A DNA stretch of 64,000 nucleotides from Pseudomonas tehranensis (GTDB lineage Bacteria; Pseudomonadota; Gammaproteobacteria; Pseudomonadales; Pseudomonadaceae): contig NZ_JABWQV010000002.1 of NCBI RefSeq assembly GCF_014268615.1, positions 47,557 to 111,556 of the forward strand, written 5' to 3'. Made by a program: the position numbers and the translations under genes. Below, piece after piece: positions 26,777-35,952 of this stretch. Within the stretch, counting starts at the first letter, position 1, and every line of letters starts with the position of its first letter. Below the pieces are notes generated by a model. The model did not search any database, had not been told where the DNA came from, and worked only from the letters and a program-made list of their open reading frames with translations.

Positions 26777-27805
26777 TTATTTTGCCCCAGGCTCGATTGC
26801 ACCGCTGACCTTGAAGCGCAAGACACCAATCACCTGGCCATTTTCCGTCAACACCCGCACCTGCCATTTACCCGTGGGGTTTTCCGGGAAGTTCTGCTTG
26901 TGGGTCCAGGCGCGATAGCCTTCCTTGCGCCCGCCATGAATGTCCAGGGCGATGCGGTCCACTTCTTTGCCGTTGAATTGCCAGACGTGATAAATCCGCT
27001 CATCAAGGCCCCGGGGCGCGTTGATAGCGGTGTAGGCATACAGACCGTTGCCGCGGATCTGGTCAGCGCTGACTTCCTTCAGGCTGGCGCCCGGCGTGCG
27101 GTCTTCCAGCTGGGTGCTGATTGCCACCTCGGTCATCCACAAGGTTGCCGGCGGCACCCAGGAGCGCAGCACCCACCCGGCGGCGCCGATCCCCACCGTA
27201 ATGCACAGAATCGCCAGGGCGTTGCGCACGGTGCGGATCGGAAAGATCGAAGCCAGGCTGGGGAACGACAACAGCATGGCAATGCCCAGCGCCAGCTTGA
27301 AGCTCTGGTCGGTGGTCAGGTGCAGGATGATGGGCAGCGCGGTGAGCAGGGCGGCAAACAACGTCAGGGTGTGCAGCGCCAGGAACGCCCAGCGCCGGGG
27401 CGCCAGCCATTTGTAATACAGCGGATCAATGATCGAGATCAGTGCCGAGGCCGCCAGCAGACCGGTGAAAATCACTTGGCTGCTGTTCCAGGTGGTGGTG
27501 ATGAAAAAGAACGGCAGGACGAAAAACAGGCTTTCCTGGTGAATCATCTGCGTGGCGTAACGCAACAGCGGCTGCGGGATTTCCCGTTTGAAGATGCGGG
27601 TAAAAAGCCGGGTCAGGCTGTTCTCCAGCATCAGCCAGAGCCAGCTCACCAGCATGATGATGGTGATCCAGGTCGCAAGACCCTGCTGGCGGTCCACCAG
27701 CATGAAACTGCCGACTCCAGAGATGAAACCACCGAGTGCGATGACCCCTGGATAGCGCTTCATCAATTCGAGAAGGCGCTGGATGTAATGAGTCAGGTTC
27801 GGCAT
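26777..27805 (-). CDS. DUF5924/DUF2914 membrane protein
   Basis: A 342-residue protein with about seven hydrophobic helices between residues 20 and 225, then a soluble C-terminal domain with DERIYHVWQFNGKEVDRIALDIHGGRKEG and WQVRVLTENGQVIGVLRFKV, the DUF2914 pattern. Function unknown. Start at ATG 27805 (MPNLTHYIQRL); the frame stays open upstream into the REP element but that part has no coding look. It lies 43 bp upstream of the MCE operon on the same strand. Confidence 0.78.
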   Translation of the reverse strand: MPNLTHYIQRLLELMKRYPGVIALGGFISGVGSFMLVDRQQGLATWITIIMLVSWLWLMLENSLTRLFTRIFKREIPQPLLRYATQMIHQESLFFVLPFFFITTTWNSSQVIFTGLLAASALISIIDPLYYKWLAPRRWAFLALHTLTLFAALLTALPIILHLTTDQSFKLALGIAMLLSFPSLASIFPIRTVRNALAILCITVGIGAAGWVLRSWVPPATLWMTEVAISTQLEDRTPGASLKEVSADQIRGNGLYAYTAINAPRGLDERIYHVWQFNGKEVDRIALDIHGGRKEGYRAWTHKQNFPENPTGKWQVRVLTENGQVIGVLRFKVSGAIEPGAK

Positions 27806-27891
27806 TCGGCAGTTCACAGTGAGTCGTAGGAAATATCCCTGACAGAGTATCGCCAGGACATCGATGTGACGAGCGCTCTTGTGGTGAGGCC

Positions 27892-27996
27892 TGTAGGAGC
27901 TGCCGAAGGCTGCGATCTTTTGATCTTTGATCTTTCGCTTGCGATTCAATTGCCAGGGGAAAGATCGCAGCCTCGTTGCACTCGTCAGCTCCTACT
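27892..27996. repeat. REPIN of a third type (GTAGGAGCTGCCGAAGGC)
   Basis: Left arm TGTAGGAGCTGCCGAAGGCT and right arm with GATCGCAGCC and CAGCTCCTAC in inverse orientation. A half copy of the same element is at 34862-34888. It abuts the 3' end of the M16 peptidase gene. Confidence 0.75.
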
Positions 27997-28006
27997 CAGC
28001 TCCCAC

Positions 28007-29389
28007 TCAGTTCCTACGTCGTCGGCGTACCTGCCATGTCACCAAGCCGAGCAGCAACAACCCCAGCAGACCGCTCACCCCCCAAACCAGCTCATCGTCG
28101 CCGAGCAATGGTTTCTCGATACGCAGGTATCCCGGGTCCTTGAGCAGTTCGCGCAGAGCCTGGTTGGCCTGCTCCAGGCTCACCGCCTGAAGGCGCACGG
28201 CTGGATTGGTGAAGCGGCCGTCGTCGTAATCGCCAAGGGCACCCCAATAGTAATCGGCCAGTGCGCTGTTGCCTTGAACCGCCCAGGACTGATGGGCGAT
28301 GGCGGCGCGTTTGATGCGCACGAAACTCTCTGGGTCCAGGCCATCCTTGAGCAACGCGGTGCGCATTTGCTCCAGCGCCTGCTCGGCCTGGGGCAGGTCA
28401 TCGCGGGCCAGGTCCGCGTTCAGGCTGAAGAAGCCAACGCCGCCAAACACCTCGCGCTCCACCCACGGCCCGTAGGACAGGCTGCGGGCCAGGCGCAGCT
28501 GGCGATAGAGCGCCCAGTCCAGATAGTCCTTGAGCAGGTCGAAGGTTTCGTCGTGCTGTTGTTCGAGCACCGGTTCCGGAAACAGCCAATGAAGCTTGGC
28601 GCTATTGCCCACCAGGCCACGCGTCAGGTTGCGCTTGGTGACCGCGCTGTAGCGGATCTGCGGTAACGCTGCGTGAGCGCTGGGCTCGACCGGTTCCAGT
28701 TCGCCGAAGGTCCGTTCCAGATAGGCCGGTAGCAACCGGTCCAGGTCGCCGACCACGATCAGCGTCATGTTGTTCGGTGCATACCACGCCTTGCGTGCCT
28801 GTTCGATCCTGGCAAGGGTGAGGTGCCCGACCTCGGCGCGCTCCGCACAGCGCAATCCCAATTCCACTGCCAGTTGATTGCCTGCCTTGTGGCCCAGGTC
28901 CTGATGATCGAGCCAGCGTTGCAGATGGGTGTAGTGGCCGCCATCCTCGCGTTCCACGACACGTTTGGCCGCCTGCAGGGCGTTGTCGTCGATGCGGGTG
29001 CGGGTCAGCAGTGCTATCAACAGGTCCAGGACCTTGCGTTGATTGCGCGCCGGTGCCTCGATGACGAACGTCGTGTCGGCGTTGCTCGTGAAGGCATTCC
29101 ACTCGCCGCCCAGCGCCTGCATGCGCTCTTCCAGCCCGCCTTCGCCGCCAGCATCGACACCGCTGAACAGCAAATGCTCAAGCAGGTGGGGCAGTTCCTT
29201 GTCGGCGCAGCTGAAGTCGTCCAGCCCCACGCCCACCACCAGCCGGATCGCCACATGCCCGCGCTCGCTGCCCGGCTTGAGCAGCAGTTGCATACCGTTG
29301 GGCAGCACATACCCCTCGACCTGGAATCGATCCAGCGCGACCACCGGCAGTGAACCGAGCAAAAGAACGGCGAGCAACAGACAACGCAT
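28007..29389 (-). CDS. M16-family metallopeptidase, membrane-anchored
   Basis: A 460-residue protein with signal peptide (about 1-19), an M16 domain with the inverted zinc motif HLLEH (H68, E71, H72) and downstream Glu in VVERED, a second M16-like half (about 170-400), and a C-terminal helix (GVSGLLGLLLLGLVTWQV) followed by RRRRRN. The tail suggests anchoring in the inner membrane facing the periplasm. Substrate unknown. The ATG at 29389 has an AGGAAG site; the earlier ATG at 29422 does not. Confidence 0.85.
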   Translation of the reverse strand: MRCLLLAVLLLGSLPVVALDRFQVEGYVLPNGMQLLLKPGSERGHVAIRLVVGVGLDDFSCADKELPHLLEHLLFSGVDAGGEGGLEERMQALGGEWNAFTSNADTTFVIEAPARNQRKVLDLLIALLTRTRIDDNALQAAKRVVEREDGGHYTHLQRWLDHQDLGHKAGNQLAVELGLRCAERAEVGHLTLARIEQARKAWYAPNNMTLIVVGDLDRLLPAYLERTFGELEPVEPSAHAALPQIRYSAVTKRNLTRGLVGNSAKLHWLFPEPVLEQQHDETFDLLKDYLDWALYRQLRLARSLSYGPWVEREVFGGVGFFSLNADLARDDLPQAEQALEQMRTALLKDGLDPESFVRIKRAAIAHQSWAVQGNSALADYYWGALGDYDDGRFTNPAVRLQAVSLEQANQALRELLKDPGYLRIEKPLLGDDELVWGVSGLLGLLLLGLVTWQVRRRRRN

Positions 29390-29561
29390 AGCGAGCTTCC
29401 TGGCGGCTGATTGGAGGTCCATGTGCCGGGCAGGCCGTCATCGCAGGCAACTTCGCGCCCCACCTCGAACCCAATGGATTTCCATGGCGACGTGGGGCCG
29501 GCTTGCGTGCGAATGGTTTAAGCCCAGGCCAATCTTACTGACTGAGCAATGCGCCAGTCGT

Positions 29562-31220
29562 TCAAGGCGAATGGGTGACGTCGGAAATTTCATCAGCCGC
29601 GAGCGCACCGGTCTCGGAAGTCCCCAGCACCACGTAGGCGCTGCCGCAGAACAGCGAGTTGAGGCGTTTCATGTCGGCGATCAGTTCAAGGTGCAGGGAA
29701 CTGGTCTCGATGCTTTGTACGATTTTTCGCTGTAGACGGCTGACGTGTGCGTGGGCCAGTCGTCTTTCCTGCGCTCGAAAGCGACGTTTCTCACGCAACA
29801 GCTGACGGGCGCTCTCCGGGTCGGCACTGAGGAACACCGACAATCCCAGCCGCAGATTGGCGATCAACTGGCTGTGCAGCGTCGCCAACTCTTCCAGGCC
29901 AACCTCGGAAAAGGACCGACGTTGCGCGGTTTTCTGTTGCTGGACCTTGCGCAACATGCGTTCGATGAGGTCGCTGGCCAGCTTCAGGTTGATCGCCAGC
30001 TCAATGATTTCCGCCCATCGGCGGCTGTCCTGTTCGCTGAGGTCCTCACGGGGCATTTGGGCCATATACAGCTTGATGGCGCTGCACAGGGCCTCGACGT
30101 CATCGCTCATGCTCCGTACTTGTTGGGTGACTGCGGTCTGCCCACCGCGCAGTACGTCGAGCATGGCTTCGAGCATGGTTTCGATCAGGTCGCCGATGCG
30201 CAGGGTTTCCCGGGCGGCGTTCGCCAGGGCCAGGCTCGGCGTGGCGAGGGCGGTGAGGTCCAGGTGGCGGGGCTTGGCCGTGCCGTTGGTGTCAGGACGC
30301 TCCGGCAGCAGCCACGCACACAGCCTGGCCATCGGCCCGACGCTGGGCAGCAGCACCAGGCAGCGCACGGTGTTGTAGAGCAGGTGAAATCCGATCACCG
30401 TTTCCTGGTGGCTGAAATCCAGGCCGTCCAGCCAGCCCACCAGCGGATCGAGCACGGGAATGATCAACAACAGGCCGATCAGCTTGTACAGCAGGCTGCC
30501 CAGCGCCACCTGGCGGCCGGCGGCGTTCTGCATGCTGGTGCTGAGAAAGGCCAGCACGCCGCTGCCGATGTTGGCGCCGATCACCAGGCCGATGGCCACC
30601 GGCAGACTGATCACCGCGGCGCCGGCCAGTGTCGCGGTCAGCAGCACGGCGGCGAGGCTGGAATAGGAGATCATCGCGAACAGCGCACCCACCAGCGCAT
30701 CGAGCAGGATGTCGCCGGTCAGCGAGGCAAAGATAACTTTCACACCCTGGGCCTGGGTGATGGGCGCGGCGGCTTCGACAATCAATTGCAGCGCCAGGAT
30801 GATCAAGCCCAAGCCGATGCCGACCCGGCCCATTTGCCCCAGGCGGGTCTGTTTGCGCGACAGGAAAAAGATCACCCCGAGGAAAATCAGCAGCGGCGAT
30901 AACCAGGACAGGTCCAGAGTCAGTACCCGCGCCATCAGGGCCGTGCCGACATCGGCGCCGAGCATGGTCGCCAGGGCAGGGGTCAGTGCCATCAGGCCCT
31001 GGCCGACGAACGAAGTGACGAGCATGGCCGTGGCATTGCTGCTCTGGACCATGGCGGTGACCATGATGCCTGCGACGAACGCCAGCCAGCGCCTGGACAT
31101 GTTCTGGCCAATGACATGGCGCAGGTTGGTGCCATAGACCCGCAGAATGCCGGTACGGACGATGTGTGTGCCCCAGATCAGCAGGGCCACGGCGGAGAGC
31201 AAGTTCAGCAGGGTCAGCAT
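29562..31220 (-). CDS. Na/Pi cotransporter family protein (NptA/YjbB-like with PhoU-like tail)
   Basis: A 552-residue protein. Eight or so helices with two inverted QSS-type repeats (AMVQSSNATAMLVTSFVGQG and the second in AMISYSSLAAVLLTATLAGA) define the PNaS family; the C-terminal 200 residues are helical and PhoU-like. Such proteins move phosphate with sodium, in bacteria often as exporters. It is upstream of the M16 gene on the same strand, with a 172-bp gap. Confidence 0.85.
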   Translation of the reverse strand: MLTLLNLLSAVALLIWGTHIVRTGILRVYGTNLRHVIGQNMSRRWLAFVAGIMVTAMVQSSNATAMLVTSFVGQGLMALTPALATMLGADVGTALMARVLTLDLSWLSPLLIFLGVIFFLSRKQTRLGQMGRVGIGLGLIILALQLIVEAAAPITQAQGVKVIFASLTGDILLDALVGALFAMISYSSLAAVLLTATLAGAAVISLPVAIGLVIGANIGSGVLAFLSTSMQNAAGRQVALGSLLYKLIGLLLIIPVLDPLVGWLDGLDFSHQETVIGFHLLYNTVRCLVLLPSVGPMARLCAWLLPERPDTNGTAKPRHLDLTALATPSLALANAARETLRIGDLIETMLEAMLDVLRGGQTAVTQQVRSMSDDVEALCSAIKLYMAQMPREDLSEQDSRRWAEIIELAINLKLASDLIERMLRKVQQQKTAQRRSFSEVGLEELATLHSQLIANLRLGLSVFLSADPESARQLLREKRRFRAQERRLAHAHVSRLQRKIVQSIETSSLHLELIADMKRLNSLFCGSAYVVLGTSETGALAADEISDVTHSP

Positions 31221-31410
31221 GAGAAGCCCCCTGTTAGCGTCCCAAAGGGACCAATTGACGGTGCCACATTTTTTTTCGTTGTACTTAAGCTGTAGTTGGC
31301 CAACGGTTCGAGCGCCAGCATTGCATAGCTAAAGAATCGATTGAAACAAAACTGTCATAAAAAATACCCCGACGAACTTGAAGACTCCTATATCGATCAG
31401 GCAAACGCGG

Positions 31411-31505
31411 ACCTGTGGGAGCGGGCTCGCTCGCGAATGCATTCTGTCAGGCGACACAGGATTGACTGCTCTGGCCTCTTCGCGAGCAAGCCCGCTCCCA
31501 CAGGT
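31411..31505. repeat. REPIN (type TGTGGGAGC/CTCGCGA)
   Basis: Perfect terminal inverted ends (ACCTGTGGGAGCGGGCT and complement AGCCCGCTCCCACAGGT) around a spacer of about 45 bp. Confidence 0.88.
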
Positions 31506-31534
31506 CATGCACCAGGCCACTTTCATACCGGCAT

Positions 31535-31560
31535 GAAAAAAGGGGCTCCAATGAGCCCCT
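31535..31560 (-). terminator. Rho-independent terminator of the TerC-family gene
   Basis: AGGGGCTC pairs with GAGCCCCT around a 4-base loop; on the minus strand it is followed by six T residues, 22 bp past the stop. Confidence 0.85.
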
Positions 31561-31581
31561 TCGTTCAAATGCCCAACGTCA

Positions 31582-32349
31582 TTACTGACCCGGCATATCC
31601 TTGCGCAGTTTCACCGGATCTTGCTGTTTGCGCTTGCGCGCCATGGCGGTGCGCATCTTGATGTTGAACGCTTCGACCGCGAGGGAGAAGGCCATGGCGA
31701 AGTAGACGTAGCCTTTTGGTACGTGCACGTCGAACGATTCGGCGATCAGCACGGTGCCCACCACCAGCAGGAACGACAACGCCAGCATCTTCAGCGATGG
31801 GTGCTTGTCGATGAACTCACTGATGGTGCCCGCTGCCAGCATCATCACCAGCACCGCCACGACGATTGCCGCGACCATCACGGGTACATGGGAGACCATG
31901 CCCACGGCGGTGATGACCGAGTCCAGGGAGAACACGATGTCGATGATCGCGATCTGGACGATGGTGTAGATGAAGTTGCCGCCCTTGCCCGTAGGCGTCT
32001 CGCCGGTTTCGTCTTCGCCTTCCAGCGCGTGGTACATCTCCTGGGAGCTTTTCCACAGCAGGAACAGGCCACCGAAGAACAGGATCAGGTCCCGCCCGGA
32101 AATGCCCTGGCCGAACACTTCGAACAGGTCGGCGGTCAGGCGCATGACCCAGGTAATGGACAGCAGCAACAGGATCCGCGTGATCATGGCCAGGGCCAGA
32201 CCGAAGATCCGGGTGCGTGCCTGCATATGCTTGGGCATGCGGCTGACCAGGATCGAGATCATGATGATGTTATCGATGCCCAGGACAATTTCCAGGGCGG
32301 TCAGGGTAAAGAAGGCAACCCAGATTTCCGGGTTGGTCAGCCATTCCAT
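31582..32349 (-). CDS. TerC-family integral membrane protein
   Basis: A 255-residue protein with about seven helices and the TerC signatures EIVLGIDNIIMISIL (near the N-terminus) and IDIVFSLDSVITAVGM (about 135-150), whose acidic residues are thought to bind metal. Family members such as MeeF/Alx export manganese or load metalloenzymes. No CBS/CorC extension is present. The start at ATG 32349 (MEWLTNPEIW) is the family's usual one. No yybP-ykoY manganese riboswitch is visible: only 75 bp separate it from the upstream gene. Confidence 0.88.
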   Translation of the reverse strand: MEWLTNPEIWVAFFTLTALEIVLGIDNIIMISILVSRMPKHMQARTRIFGLALAMITRILLLLSITWVMRLTADLFEVFGQGISGRDLILFFGGLFLLWKSSQEMYHALEGEDETGETPTGKGGNFIYTIVQIAIIDIVFSLDSVITAVGMVSHVPVMVAAIVVAVLVMMLAAGTISEFIDKHPSLKMLALSFLLVVGTVLIAESFDVHVPKGYVYFAMAFSLAVEAFNIKMRTAMARKRKQQDPVKLRKDMPGQ

Positions 32350-32424
32350 GTGAGTTCCTTTAGCGAGTGTTGGGCCGCGCCGCACCTTCGATGATCGAAA
32401 GGGCCGACGCAGCGGGCATTGCTT

Positions 32425-33732
32425 TTATAGAGTGCTGAACAGCGGAAAAATCCCCATCAGCAAGGCGGCAAACATTATGCACAGGCAAACCAATACTGCC
32501 CACTTCAAGGTGAAACGTTGATGGTCACCAAACTCGATCCCGGCCAGGGCCACCAGCAGGTAAGTCGACGGAACCAGCGGGCTGAGCAAGTGGACGGGCT
32601 GACCAACGATCGAAGCGCGGGCCATTTCAACGGCCGTGATGCCGTAATGACTGGCCGCTTCGGCCATGACCGGTAACACCCCATAATAAAATGCATCGTT
32701 CGACATGAAGAAGGTGAACGGCATGCTCACCAACGCGGTGATCACCGCCAGGTAAGGGCCGAGGAAGTCAGGGATCACCGCCAGCAGGCTCTTGGACATG
32801 GCGTCGACCATGCCGGTGCCGGACAGGATACCGGTGAAGATACCCGCCGCGAAAATCAAGCCGACCACCGCCAGTACGCTACCGGCATGCGCTGCAACAC
32901 GGTCTTTCTGCTGCTGCAGGCAAGGGTAGTTGACGATCATCGCGATACTGAACGCCACCATGAACAGCACAGGCAGCGGCAACAGGCCAGCGATCAGGGT
33001 GCACATCAGCGCCAGGGTCAACGCACCGTTGAACCAGATCAGCTTCGGACGACGGGCGTCCGGGAATTGGGAAACGCTGATTTCGCTGTGGTCGATGTCA
33101 TCACCGGCCAGGTGCAATTCACCCAGACGGGCACGCTCGCGTTTACCGTACATATAGGAAATCGCCAGGATCGCCGCAACACCGGCCAGCATCGCAGGAA
33201 TCATCGGCACGAAAATGTCGGACGGATCGACATGCAGCGCACTGGCCGCACGGGCAGTCGGGCCGCCCCAGGGCGTCATGTTCATCACGCCACCGGCAAG
33301 AATGATCAAGCCGGCCATGATCCGTGGGCTCATGCCGATGCGGCTGTAGAGCGGCAGCATGGCGGCCACGCAGATCATATAAGTGGTCGCGCCGTCACCA
33401 TCAAGGGAAACGACGAGCGCCAGAACGGCGGTGCCGACCGAAACTTTCAACGGGTCGCCCTTGACCAGCTTGAGGATCTTGCGCACGGCCGGGTCGAACA
33501 GGCCGGAGTCGATCATCAGGGCAAAATAAAGAATTGCGAACATCAGCATCACCCCGGTCGGGGCAAGCTTGGTGATGCCTTCGAGCATCATCGGACCGAT
33601 CTTGGGAGCAAAGCCACCGAACAGGGCGAACAGGATCGGGATGATGATCAGGGCAATCAGCGCGGACAGGCGCTTGGTCATGATCAGGAACATGAACGTG
33701 ATGACCATGGCAAAGCCAAGGAAAGTCAGCAT
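32425..33732 (-). CDS. CitMHS-family citrate-metal:proton symporter
   Basis: A 435-residue, roughly 12-helix transporter. SLDGDGATTYMICVAAMLPLY, NMTPWGGPTARAASAL and FFMSNDAFYYGVLPVMAE are CitM/CitN signatures. It imports citrate complexed with a divalent metal. It lies upstream of the TerC gene. A long leader region precedes it, but no sensor kinase pair is nearby to suggest its control. Confidence 0.88.
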   Translation of the reverse strand: MLTFLGFAMVITFMFLIMTKRLSALIALIIIPILFALFGGFAPKIGPMMLEGITKLAPTGVMLMFAILYFALMIDSGLFDPAVRKILKLVKGDPLKVSVGTAVLALVVSLDGDGATTYMICVAAMLPLYSRIGMSPRIMAGLIILAGGVMNMTPWGGPTARAASALHVDPSDIFVPMIPAMLAGVAAILAISYMYGKRERARLGELHLAGDDIDHSEISVSQFPDARRPKLIWFNGALTLALMCTLIAGLLPLPVLFMVAFSIAMIVNYPCLQQQKDRVAAHAGSVLAVVGLIFAAGIFTGILSGTGMVDAMSKSLLAVIPDFLGPYLAVITALVSMPFTFFMSNDAFYYGVLPVMAEAASHYGITAVEMARASIVGQPVHLLSPLVPSTYLLVALAGIEFGDHQRFTLKWAVLVCLCIMFAALLMGIFPLFSTL

Positions 33733-34203
33733 AGGAAATACTCCAGGCGTGGCGCGACGGGCAAAGGCGAACCGGACAGGTCAGCGCAGGATGCAGAGCA
33801 CGGGACGGACGGAGGGAGTTGACGCGACGGGACGGGTAGCAGCGGACATCAGAATCACCATTGTTGTTGTTAAAAGGGCCTGGCGAGCATTCGAAACTCG
33901 CTTCTGGCCGACCGGTCTGTTGCCGGTAGTGGGGCGATCCTAATCGCGCAAGCTTTCAACTACCTTTCGTTGCAGGCAATGGTGTTTTTGTATGGGAGCA
34001 AGGCTTTGCTCCCATACACAATCTGTGCTCCACCGATAAGTCAAAACACCGAAGGATCCAACGGCGCGCCGCGCCCATCCAGATCGCATGGTCGCGGTAG
34101 CCCTTGATCCGATGCATGTGCCGCTCCTCGAAAACTGGCCGAACCGAGGCCGTCTCCCGCGGGTCAGAGCCTTTACACGCAGGACAAAAAAGGAAAAACA
34201 GCC
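33733..34203. other. 471-bp gap between the citrate transporter and the SDR-like gene
   Basis: Contains the leader/promoter of the minus-strand citrate transporter, a 12-bp perfect hairpin made of REP tips (33990-34017; GTATGGGAGCAA and complement), and a short minus-strand open stretch at about 34040-34140 that reads GLPRPCDLDGRGAPLDPSVF before a stop and could be the 3' end of a decayed gene. No intact gene seen. Confidence 0.5.
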
Positions 34204-34863
34204 ATGAAAAATGCCGAAACCCCGGTCACCAAAGTGGTGCTCTATGGCGCCATGAGTAGCCTCGGCGGGGCGTTGATGGCTGAAATGCTGCGGCGCCAGC
34301 ACGAAGTCATCGCTGTTCTCGACGACCTTACGGCCTTGGCGCCGCGCCCCGGCCTGCGGACCAAGACCGGTGACCTCTACGATCCCCAGCGGGTCAAGCA
34401 AAGCGTTGCCGGCGCCAATGCCGTGGTGTGTCTGTTGAACGCCCCGGGGTTGCCGATGAACAGCGAGCACGTGGAGCGCACACTTATTCCTGGTCCCGTG
34501 GAGCAGGTGTTGGCCGTGGATGCGTTGATCGCCGGGATGGAGGCGGCGAGTGTTTCCCGGCTGTTTCTGGTGGGGGATTTCGCCGTCCTCGACGAGGAGC
34601 AGGCGGACGACGTATTGCAGCGCCATGCCGCCGAAGAGGTCCTCGACGCCCTGAACAACAGCACGTTGCAATGGACCCTGATTAACTCACCCTACGCAAC
34701 GCCCGGCTTGAGCATCGAGCACTTCAGCCAGGTCAGCACGAGCCTGGAACCCGGCATGGCCGAATCACTGGAGCGGCTTGGTCGTGTTGCCGTAGGCATT
34801 GCCGATGAGCTGCGCTTGAATCTGCATGTGGGCCAGCATGTCAGTTTTGTCGCCGCCCTGTAG
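34204..34863 (+). CDS. Atypical SDR / NAD(P)-binding Rossmann protein
   Basis: A 219-residue protein of the NmrA/atypical-SDR type. Beta-alpha-beta start VVLYGAMSSLGGALMAEML stands where GATGxxG is expected, but the glycines are degenerate (GAMSSLGG), so cofactor binding may be weak. GDLYDPQRVKQSVAGANAVVCLL is the second half of the nucleotide fold, and TLQWTLINSPY matches the W-T-xx-R/N-P region of the family. Substrate unknown. Only 24 bp separate its stop from the convergent LysR gene, and that gap contains a half REP. Confidence 0.65.
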   Translation: MKNAETPVTKVVLYGAMSSLGGALMAEMLRRQHEVIAVLDDLTALAPRPGLRTKTGDLYDPQRVKQSVAGANAVVCLLNAPGLPMNSEHVERTLIPGPVEQVLAVDALIAGMEAASVSRLFLVGDFAVLDEEQADDVLQRHAAEEVLDALNNSTLQWTLINSPYATPGLSIEHFSQVSTSLEPGMAESLERLGRVAVGIADELRLNLHVGQHVSFVAAL

Positions 34864-34887
34864 GCGCTGCCGAGGGCTGCGATCTGT

Positions 34888-35838
34888 TCAAACCGCAATG
34901 GAAGGTAATGCCAAACCCGTTAGCGATTCGGCGCTGTTGGCCTGCTCCTCCATCAACCAGTCCACAAACTGCCTGATCAGCACCCCGCGCCGTTTACGCT
35001 GGGGCAAGACCACGTAATACCCTGATCGTGACAGGACCGTTTCAGCGAGCGGTCGGCACAGAAGCCCTTGGGCCAATAAGTTATCCACAAGGTATCGCCA
35101 GCCGATGGCAACGCCCTGACCGCCAATCGCCGCCTGGATCAACAAGGTGTAGTTGTCGAAGCGCAATTGCCCGGGCGCCGGGGGCGAGGTAATGCCCAGT
35201 TCACGGAAAACGCCACTCCAGTCGAACCAGTGGCTACTGTTTTCCCCGCGCAAATGCAGCAGCGGGAATTCCGACAAGGCTTGAGCCGACAAGGGCAGGG
35301 CGCGTTCTTTGAGCAACAGCGGGCTACACACCGGAAAGACTTCTTCGCTGAAAAGCCAGCGACTTTCGCCTTGTTTGAAGCGACCGTCGCCAAACAGCAC
35401 CGCAACGTCGATATCCGTGCGCAGCATGTTGTGGTTGCGTTCGCTGGTCACCAGGCTGACGTCCACCTGCGGGTTGGCCGCGTGAAACCGATGCAAGCGG
35501 GGCATCAGCCAATAGGCGGCAAAGGCGAAGTCCGTGGCGACTTGCAGGACTTCATGCTGGTCTTGGGCGGTGATTGCGCTCAATCCTGCGTCGATATTCT
35601 GCAAACCCGCCTGCACCTGCTCGAACAGGATTGTCCCGGCCTCGGTCAGTTCGATGCCGCGGTAGATGCGATCGAACAACCGCGTACCCAGTTGTTCTTC
35701 CAGGCGCTTGATCTGTTGGCTGATGGCCGGTTGCGTGGTGCCCAGCTCGATCGCCGCCGCCGTGAAACTGCGGTGGCGGGCTGCGGCTTCAAAGGCGCGG
35801 AACAGATCCAGGGACAGGTTGCCCAAGGCTTCATACAT
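34888..35838 (-). CDS. LysR-type regulator of choline-sulfate use
   Basis: A 316-residue LysR regulator: N-terminal winged helix (RSFTAAAIELGTTQPAISQQIKRLEEQLG, about 24-52) and a C-terminal effector-binding domain. It is divergent from betC and is the standard neighbour of choline sulfatase in pseudomonads, so it most likely activates betC, with choline sulfate or choline as inducer. Two palindromes lie in the 114-bp divergent region. It carries a perfect DnaA box at 35081-35089. Confidence 0.88.
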   Translation of the reverse strand: MYEALGNLSLDLFRAFEAAARHRSFTAAAIELGTTQPAISQQIKRLEEQLGTRLFDRIYRGIELTEAGTILFEQVQAGLQNIDAGLSAITAQDQHEVLQVATDFAFAAYWLMPRLHRFHAANPQVDVSLVTSERNHNMLRTDIDVAVLFGDGRFKQGESRWLFSEEVFPVCSPLLLKERALPLSAQALSEFPLLHLRGENSSHWFDWSGVFRELGITSPPAPGQLRFDNYTLLIQAAIGGQGVAIGWRYLVDNLLAQGLLCRPLAETVLSRSGYYVVLPQRKRRGVLIRQFVDWLMEEQANSAESLTGLALPSIAV

Positions 35839-35851
35839 AAGCTGTGCTTAT
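35837..35851. promoter_or_regulatory. Palindrome over the LysR gene start
   Basis: ATAAGC-TGT-GCTTAT is a perfect palindrome that overlaps the LysR start codon by two bases, fitting an autoregulatory site. Confidence 0.35.
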
Positions 35852-35868
35852 CCTAGTCATTGCCTTAC

Positions 35869-35883
35869 ATGGGCTTTACCCAT
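35869..35883. promoter_or_regulatory. Palindrome between LysR gene and betC (T-N11-A type)
   Basis: ATGGG-CTTTA-CCCAT is a perfect inverted repeat of the T-N11-A sort bound by LysR proteins, lying 70-84 bp upstream of betC. Confidence 0.4.
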
Positions 35884-35952
35884 AAAGACGGGAGTTACAT
35901 GCTCAAACGCAGCAATGTCGCATAACTGTTTACTATGGAATGCCGCGAATAC

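Noticed and set aside
32350..32424. Possible yybP-ykoY manganese riboswitch before the TerC-family gene
   Set aside because: Only 75 bp are available up to the neighbouring stop codon, and the conserved hairpins of that riboswitch are not visible.
33960..34140. Possible transposase or gene tail on the minus strand before the SDR-like gene
   Set aside because: Two different frames look partly coding, neither longer than about 40 codons, and I could not match either to a family.
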